A stretch of 64,000 nt of DNA from PS1 clade bacterium (GTDB lineage: Bacteria > Pseudomonadota > Alphaproteobacteria > RS24), in assembly GCA_003331985.1 (NCBI GenBank), contig QOQK01000002.1, positions 1-64,000 of the forward strand, written 5' to 3'. Below are positions 58,673 to 64,000 of the stretch, in pieces (position 1 is the first letter of the stretch; every line of letters begins with the position of its first letter). The position numbers and the translations under genes are program-made. The notes under the pieces were generated by a model. It worked only from the letters and a program-made list of their open reading frames with translations, made no database searches and was not told the DNA's origin.

Positions 58673-60217
58673 TTAAATTCTTGTGCCACGTGCACATTTA
58701 TTGCGCAGTGCTTTAGCGGTGTCTCGGATTGAAGCAAGTTCTTCGGGGTCTTTCCTGTCGAGGTTTTTCAACTGGAACGCCATGCGTGGATTTTTCCTAA
58801 ACTGCTTTTCATGTTGAGCAAGAAAATCCCAATACAGGGCAGTTACAGGGCAAGCTTCTGGCCCATGTGCTTTCTTGGGCGTATAAGGGCAGGTCTTACA
58901 GCAATCTGACATGCGATCTATATAGGCGCCTGAGGCCGCATAGGGTTTTGTACCCATAATGCCGCCATCACCAAACTGGCTCATGCCGACAACATTTGGT
59001 AGTGACACCCAGTCAATTGCATCCAGATAAAGCCCCATATGCCACTCATGTACGGCATAAGGGTTCGCGCCATATTGCATCAGGAATAGTCCGAGGACCA
59101 TCAGTCGCTGAATATGATGGGCATAGCCTTCCGTCAACACGCTGTTAAGTGCGTCGGCAACACAGGCCATATCGGTTTCGCCTGTCCAAAAGAATTCAGG
59201 GACCTCTTCATTGGCATCAAGCTTATTTAATGCCGCATAATCCGGCATATAGTGCCAGTAAAGCCCCCGTACAAATTCTCGCCACCCTAAAATTTGGCGG
59301 ATAAAACCTTCGACAGCATTAATAGGAGCATCTCCTATTTCATAGGCCTCAAGGGCAGCTTCACAAACTTCAGTCGGGGAAATCAGATGTAAATTCATCG
59401 CCGCCGATAGCCTGGAGTGATAGAGCGTCACATATCCTGTAGCGATTGCGTCCTCATAGGTGCCAAAATCCGGTAGCCGATAGGCGATAAAATCCTTCAG
59501 TGCCTGTCGCGCTTGATCCGGTGTTACGGGTTCGGCAAACCCCTCACTTTTCCCGGGTGCATCGGGGAACATACGGTCAACCATAGCTTGAACTGAACGC
59601 GTCACATCATCTGGTTCAAAGGGTTGGCGAGTGGGGATGAGAGGGGGGCCGTCTTTACCAAAACTTTTGCGATTATCTTTGTCAAAATTCCATTGCCCGC
59701 CAACGGGATTGTTACCATCCATTAACCAGCCGGTTTTGCGCCTCAGCGGGCGATAAAAATCTTCCAGAACAAGTTTTTTGCGGCCTTCTGCAAATTTTGC
59801 AAAATCATCCGGCGTGGTGAAAAAATGATCATCTTCCACCAACACCAACCGATTGCCTGCAGCTTTGGTGAGGGCCTCTTGAACCCGCCAGTCACCGGTA
59901 CGCGTGATGAATATTTGATCCGGTTCGAATTCTTTGGCGGCGCGCAGCATGCCCTCAGCAATGGTTTGAGGTGCTTGTTGTTTTTCAGTTGCGTCATCAA
60001 GCGCATAATAAAATACTTGCTTCCCCTCCGCACGGCGGGCATTGCGGAAGTGGCGCATGGCCGCAAAAAACATAATAAGTCTTTTTTTATGCTGTCTGGG
60101 AGTGGCTTCCTCAATGGCTTCCGTCATGACGATTGCGTCATGTTCGGGGTCAAAGTCACTGAAAATTTGCGACATTGGATTGAGTTGGTCACCACAAATG
60201 ACGATGAGCCGCTTCAT
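58673..60217 (-). CDS. phrB: PhrB-type Fe-S bacterial (6-4) photolyase/cryptochrome
   Basis: 514 residues, the usual length of the Fe-S bacterial cryptochrome and photolyase group. The N-terminal Rossmann-like domain begins LIVICGDQLNPMSQIF; the C-terminal FAD domain includes GWREFVRGLYWHYMP. Four cysteines at residues 352, 440, 443 and 456 have the same spacing (88, 3, 13) as the [4Fe-4S] ligands Cys350/438/441/454 of Agrobacterium PhrB. It repairs (6-4) photoproducts using blue light. The gene follows the ABC ATPase gene by 4 bases and AGGA precedes its ATG. Confidence 0.93.
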   Translation of the reverse strand: MKRLIVICGDQLNPMSQIFSDFDPEHDAIVMTEAIEEATPRQHKKRLIMFFAAMRHFRNARRAEGKQVFYYALDDATEKQQAPQTIAEGMLRAAKEFEPDQIFITRTGDWRVQEALTKAAGNRLVLVEDDHFFTTPDDFAKFAEGRKKLVLEDFYRPLRRKTGWLMDGNNPVGGQWNFDKDNRKSFGKDGPPLIPTRQPFEPDDVTRSVQAMVDRMFPDAPGKSEGFAEPVTPDQARQALKDFIAYRLPDFGTYEDAIATGYVTLYHSRLSAAMNLHLISPTEVCEAALEAYEIGDAPINAVEGFIRQILGWREFVRGLYWHYMPDYAALNKLDANEEVPEFFWTGETDMACVADALNSVLTEGYAHHIQRLMVLGLFLMQYGANPYAVHEWHMGLYLDAIDWVSLPNVVGMSQFGDGGIMGTKPYAASGAYIDRMSDCCKTCPYTPKKAHGPEACPVTALYWDFLAQHEKQFRKNPRMAFQLKNLDRKDPEELASIRDTAKALRNKCARGTRI

Positions 60218-60221
60218 TATA

Positions 60222-61217
60222 TTATCCTGCCTGATTGGGTGGGGTCGTCTGATTGCCCGTTAATTTCATGAACACATCTTCAAGGTTTGTGCCTTCTGTT
60301 TCTAGGTCTGTAATTGAGATGTTTTTTTGTCGAACATCATCCAGCACTTGCAGTGCAGTTTTTTCTCGTGGGTTAAATGTTAGCGCCAGCCTGCCATCCG
60401 ATTGCAGAGTTGTGTGATAGCTCTCCAGACCTGCCGGAACCTCAGAGAGTGTCGTGTCGGGACGTAGTAAAAGTGTTTTGCTATCCAGTAGGCTCAACAG
60501 TTTTGGTGTGTCATCACAAATAACGAGATCGCCATGGTCAATAATTGCAATCCGGTCACAGAGCGCTTGCGCTTCTTCAAGATAATGCGTTGTCAGTACA
60601 ATCGTAACACCTTGTTCGTTAAGGGCGCGAACATAAGTCCAAAGTTGGTGGCGCAGTTCAATATCCACCCCGGCAGTAGGTTCGTCCAGCACCAGAATGG
60701 GCGGTTGATGCACGAGTGCTTTAGCAATCAGTAAACGCCGTCGCATGCCACCCGATAAAGTGCGCGAATAGGCATTAGCCTTATCGCCAAGACCCAGTGT
60801 TTCCAGAATCTCCATGCTGCGTCTTTGTTTAGCCTTAACCCCATAAAGCCCCGCCTGCAGATCAAGAGATTCAAGCGGGGTGAAGAAGGGGTCGAAATTA
60901 ATTTCTTGAGGGACAACTCCTATAGATGCGCGAGCCATGCGTGGATTCTCGTCAATATCAAACCCCCAGACAGATGCTTTGCCTGAAGACTTTATGACAA
61001 GTCCGGCAAGAATATTGATGAAAGTGGATTTTCCGGCACCATTAGGGCCCAAAAGGCCAAAAATCATCCCACGAGGAATTTCAAGATCAACACTTTTAAG
61101 GGCTTTTTTTTCGGACTGATTGCCGCTGGCCTGATATGTTTTTGTTAGCCCTTCTGCTGTGATAGCATTCTCAATATCGCCATCACTATTATTGTCAGGG
61201 TTGGATAAATTCTGCAT
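60222..61217 (-). CDS. ABC transporter ATP-binding protein (ABC-2/YadG-like)
   Basis: 331 residues. Walker A LLGPNGAGKSTFINIL near residue 58, signature LSGGMRRRLLIAKAL, Walker B ILVLDEPTAGVD and the switch His in TTHYLEEAQ. The C-terminal extension of about 90 residues is as in the YadG/NodI/DrrA group of ABC-2 exporters. No permease gene is next to it; the downstream gene is a photolyase. The permease may be elsewhere. GGAAGAA precedes the ATG. Divergent from polA. Confidence 0.9.
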   Translation of the reverse strand: MQNLSNPDNNSDGDIENAITAEGLTKTYQASGNQSEKKALKSVDLEIPRGMIFGLLGPNGAGKSTFINILAGLVIKSSGKASVWGFDIDENPRMARASIGVVPQEINFDPFFTPLESLDLQAGLYGVKAKQRRSMEILETLGLGDKANAYSRTLSGGMRRRLLIAKALVHQPPILVLDEPTAGVDIELRHQLWTYVRALNEQGVTIVLTTHYLEEAQALCDRIAIIDHGDLVICDDTPKLLSLLDSKTLLLRPDTTLSEVPAGLESYHTTLQSDGRLALTFNPREKTALQVLDDVRQKNISITDLETEGTNLEDVFMKLTGNQTTPPNQAG

Positions 61218-61298
61218 TATTCTTCCTCAAGTTATTATCAGAACTAGCACGCAGTCTGTTCAAGGCAAAGACTAAAACTAAAAGCAAGGAGTGGCCTC

Positions 61299-64000
61299 AT
61301 GAGCCTCAAAAAATCTGATCACCTTTATCTCGTTGATGGTTCTGGTTATATTTTTCGTGCTTTCCATGCATTGCCCCCACTCACTAGAAAAAGTGACAAA
61401 TTACCGGTTGGTGCTGTTGCCGGGTTCTGCAATATGTTGGTGCGGCTGATGGATGATATGGCGGCAGAAGAAAGCCCGACACACCTTGCTGTAATTTTTG
61501 ATGCTTCCGGCAAAACATTCAGAAATGATATCTACCCAGAGTATAAAGCCAATCGAGATGCGCCACCTGAAGATTTGGTGCCTCAATTTCCTCTTGTACG
61601 TGAAGCTGTGAAAGCATTTGGTATTCCTTCGGTAGAGTTGCAGGGCTATGAGGCCGATGATTTGATTGCGGCCTATACACATGCTGCTACGCACAATGGC
61701 GCACGGGTCTCGATTGTATCCTCCGATAAAGATCTCATGCAACTCGTGACTGACCGGGTGAACATGATTGATACAATGAAGGATAAGAAAATTGGCCCTG
61801 CCGAGGTGCTGGAAAAATTTGAAGTTGGCCCTGAGCGTGTGATTGATGTTCAATCCCTTGCCGGAGATAGCGTGGATAATGTGCCCGGTGTGCCGGGTAT
61901 TGGCATTAAAACGGCGGCTCTGTTGATTAATGAATATGGGGACTTGGAAACACTTCTCGATCGCGCCGGAGAAATTAAACAGAATAAACGTCGTGAGAAT
62001 CTTATTGAATTTGCTGATCAGGCACGGATAAGCCGAGAACTTGTCACGCTTCGAACGGATACACCTCTGCCGATTGATTTAAATGATATGGGTCTGACAC
62101 CGCCAGAGGCTGAGAAGTTAATGGGATTCCTAAAGGCAATGGAATTCAACACACTGACTCAACGTGTCGGTAAACGCTATGACCTGAGCACTGAGGATTA
62201 TGAAGCTTCGGCTGAACTGGCGGCTAAAACGTCTGCGGTTTCTTCTTCAGGCGTAACAGAAAGCCCTGCATATGACTTCCCATCGGTTGTAACTGACATG
62301 CCGCCTATTGATGCTGCGGCTTATGAATGTGTAACGGATATGACCGTGCTTGATAATTGGATTGAAGCTGCTATCGCGAGTGGTTATGTGGCAATTGATA
62401 CAGAGACCGATGGCCTTGACGCGGTGAGTTGTCGTCTGGTGGGCGTGTCACTTGCCACCCGCCCTGGTCATGCCTGTTATATTCCGCTCGCGCATGGCAT
62501 TGGTGAAGGGCTTGCTCTTGCCGATGATGTACCACAGCAACTCGCAGAGACGGATGTTTTGGCGCGGCTCAAGCCACTCTTGCAAGATGCATCCATTATG
62601 AAAATCCTGCAAAATGCAAAATTCGATTTACAGGTCCTCACCCAGCGCAAGATTGAGGTTCATCCGGTTGAGGACACGATGTTGATGTCCTATGCCCTTG
62701 CCGCAGGTCAGCGCGGTCACGGTATGGATGAACTTTCCGAGCTCTATTTAGGGCATAAGCCCATCTCCATTAAGGAGTTGCTGGGTACGGGCAAGTCACA
62801 AATTACATTTGATCAGGTGCCGCTTGAGAAAGCCGCGCCCTATGCCGCAGAGGATGCTGACATCACTTTCAGGCTTTGGCAGATGATGCGGTCCGAACTC
62901 GTCAAAGATAGGATGGTGAGTGTATATCAGACAACCGAGAAACCCCTAGTGCCTGTGATTGTAGATATGGAGAAAAACGGTATTTCTGTTGATCGTAATG
63001 TGCTTTCTCGCTTGTCAGGAGAATTTGCTCAGAAAATGGCTGCAATGGAAGACGATATTTACAAGTTGGCCGGTGAGACTTTTAATATCGCCAGCCCAAA
63101 ACAACTCGGCGATATTTTGTTCGATAAAATGGGACTGCCGGGGGGTAAGAAAACTAAAACCGGCGCATGGGGAACGGGTGCGGATGTGTTGGAAGGCCTG
63201 GCGGCTGAAGGACATGATTTGGCAGCACAAGTGCTTGAGTGGCGCGGATTGGCAAAACTTAAATCCACCTATACAGATGCCTTGCCCGAATTTATCAATC
63301 CCGATACAGGGCGTATTCACACTTCTTATTCACTGGCGTCAACAACAACGGGACGATTAGCCTCGTCGGATCCTAACTTGCAGAATATTCCTATTCGTAC
63401 AGAGGATGGGCGGCGTATTCGAACGGCTTTTGTTGCAGAGAAGGGTAATCTCCTCGTGAGTGCGGATTATAGTCAGATTGAATTGCGACTGCTCGCGCAT
63501 ATTGCCGATATAGACTCCCTGCGTCAGGCATTTGCTGATGGTCAGGATATTCATGCGATGACAGCTTCAGAAATGTTTGGCGTGCCTTTGGCAGATATGA
63601 CACCTGAAACACGCCGTCGCGCTAAAGCAATTAATTTCGGGATTATTTATGGCATTTCGGCTTTTGGACTTGCGAACCAGCTGGGCATTTCACGTGGTGA
63701 AGCGAGTGCCTATATCAAGGCCTATTTTGAGAAGTTCCCGGGCATCAAGGATTATATGGAAGCGGTCAAGCAAGAGGCCCATGCACAGGGCTATGTCTCC
63801 ACCCTTTTCGGGCGGCGTATTTATTTGCGTGAGATAGACAGTAAAATACCGGCGCGTCGCGCGTTTGCTGAACGAGCTGCCATTAACGCACCGATACAAG
63901 GTACAGCAGCCGATATTATCCGCCGCGCAATGATAGCCATGCCGACTGTTTTGAAAAAGAAATCACCAAAATCACGAATGTTGTTGCAGGTCCATGATGA
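61299..64000 (+). CDS. polA: DNA polymerase I, truncated by the window end
   Basis: The frame is open from ATG 61299 (AAGGAG upstream) to the last base, 900 codons. The 5'-3' exonuclease domain is at residues 1-290 (LYLVDGSGYIFRAFHAL, GYEADDLIA, GDSVDNVPGVPGIG). The 3'-5' proofreading domain is intact, with DTETDGL near residue 366. The polymerase domain has motif A DYSQIELRLLAHI (about 722) and motif B RRRAKAINFGIIYG (about 770). The window stops inside motif C (LLQVHD-E), so only about 50 residues are missing. Confidence 0.97.
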   Translation, partial: MSLKKSDHLYLVDGSGYIFRAFHALPPLTRKSDKLPVGAVAGFCNMLVRLMDDMAAEESPTHLAVIFDASGKTFRNDIYPEYKANRDAPPEDLVPQFPLVREAVKAFGIPSVELQGYEADDLIAAYTHAATHNGARVSIVSSDKDLMQLVTDRVNMIDTMKDKKIGPAEVLEKFEVGPERVIDVQSLAGDSVDNVPGVPGIGIKTAALLINEYGDLETLLDRAGEIKQNKRRENLIEFADQARISRELVTLRTDTPLPIDLNDMGLTPPEAEKLMGFLKAMEFNTLTQRVGKRYDLSTEDYEASAELAAKTSAVSSSGVTESPAYDFPSVVTDMPPIDAAAYECVTDMTVLDNWIEAAIASGYVAIDTETDGLDAVSCRLVGVSLATRPGHACYIPLAHGIGEGLALADDVPQQLAETDVLARLKPLLQDASIMKILQNAKFDLQVLTQRKIEVHPVEDTMLMSYALAAGQRGHGMDELSELYLGHKPISIKELLGTGKSQITFDQVPLEKAAPYAAEDADITFRLWQMMRSELVKDRMVSVYQTTEKPLVPVIVDMEKNGISVDRNVLSRLSGEFAQKMAAMEDDIYKLAGETFNIASPKQLGDILFDKMGLPGGKKTKTGAWGTGADVLEGLAAEGHDLAAQVLEWRGLAKLKSTYTDALPEFINPDTGRIHTSYSLASTTTGRLASSDPNLQNIPIRTEDGRRIRTAFVAEKGNLLVSADYSQIELRLLAHIADIDSLRQAFADGQDIHAMTASEMFGVPLADMTPETRRRAKAINFGIIYGISAFGLANQLGISRGEASAYIKAYFEKFPGIKDYMEAVKQEAHAQGYVSTLFGRRIYLREIDSKIPARRAFAERAAINAPIQGTAADIIRRAMIAMPTVLKKKSPKSRMLLQVHD

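Overview
This is a chromosomal window from an alphaproteobacterium. The base composition looks mid-range (by eye somewhat under 50% GC), as in many marine members of the class. The assignment rests on alphaproteobacterial gene order and family types: the run glnD-murJ-trpS ... tsaB-rimI-fur-plsC-miaB-phoH-ybeY-corC-lnt-XRE-metK-trmB-rimP-nusA-ylxR-infB-rbfA-truB-rpsO-pnp; fabB-fabA divergent from an Irr-type Fur protein; ubiE-ubiB-coaBC-dut divergent from mutM; rpsT upstream of dnaA; and a RegB/RegA (PrrBA/ActSR) redox two-component pair. No genus can be named from the sequence alone. I saw no rRNA or tRNA genes, CRISPR array, insertion sequence, prophage or integrase.

Layout. 1-13.5 kb (+): nitrogen-signalling glnD tail, lipid II flippase, Trp-tRNA synthetase, Fe-S carrier Nfu, tRNA modification (tsaB, miaB), Fur/Mur regulator, lipid acyltransferase, and the phoH-ybeY-corC-lnt RNA/envelope block. 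13.5-25.8 kb (+): an XRE regulator with a palindromic operator, metK with a structured leader, trmB, then the rimP-nusA-ylxR-infB-rbfA-truB-rpsO-pnp transcription/translation operon. That operon starts at a recognisable promoter plus attenuator and ends at a strong terminator. 25.8-31.6 kb: fabB/fabA on the minus strand, irr, and an iron-linked module (rubrerythrin, heterodisulfide-reductase-like Fe-S protein, DUF3501) preceded by a textbook Irr box. 31.8-39.2 kb: a 2-hydroxyacid dehydrogenase, then a long minus-strand operon ubiE-ubiB-coaBC-dut-rrf2-cysK-thiF/moeB. 39.3-48.8 kb (+): mutM, a small secreted protein, rpsT, a rhodanese, dnaA, dnaN, recF and gyrB. 48.8-52.1 kb: Sco-type copper chaperone, ankyrin protein and the RegBA pair. 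52.1-64 kb is a patchwork: bioB, GIY-YIG protein, methyltransferase, saccharopine-dehydrogenase-like reductase, TonB siderophore receptor, yciB, a PhrB-type Fe-S photolyase, an orphan ABC ATPase, and polA cut by the window end.

How it fits together. Most of the window is housekeeping: translation, replication initiation, lipid and envelope maturation, ubiquinone and CoA synthesis. Iron and redox are a secondary theme: two Fur-family regulators, an Rrf2 regulator next to cysK, Nfu, rubrerythrin with its partners under a predicted Irr site, a TonB receptor with a Fur-box-like upstream element, and Sco plus RegBA for respiratory control. The most interesting non-coding structure lies in leaders: metK, rimP, rpsT and pnp, the intercistronic hairpin after rubrerythrin, the two Irr-like palindromes around irr, and a 79-bp inverted-repeat element between two convergent genes. 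I found no clearly new multi-gene system. The best candidate for follow-up is the Irr-box rubrerythrin/Hdr-like/DUF3501 operon, whose biochemical role I do not know.
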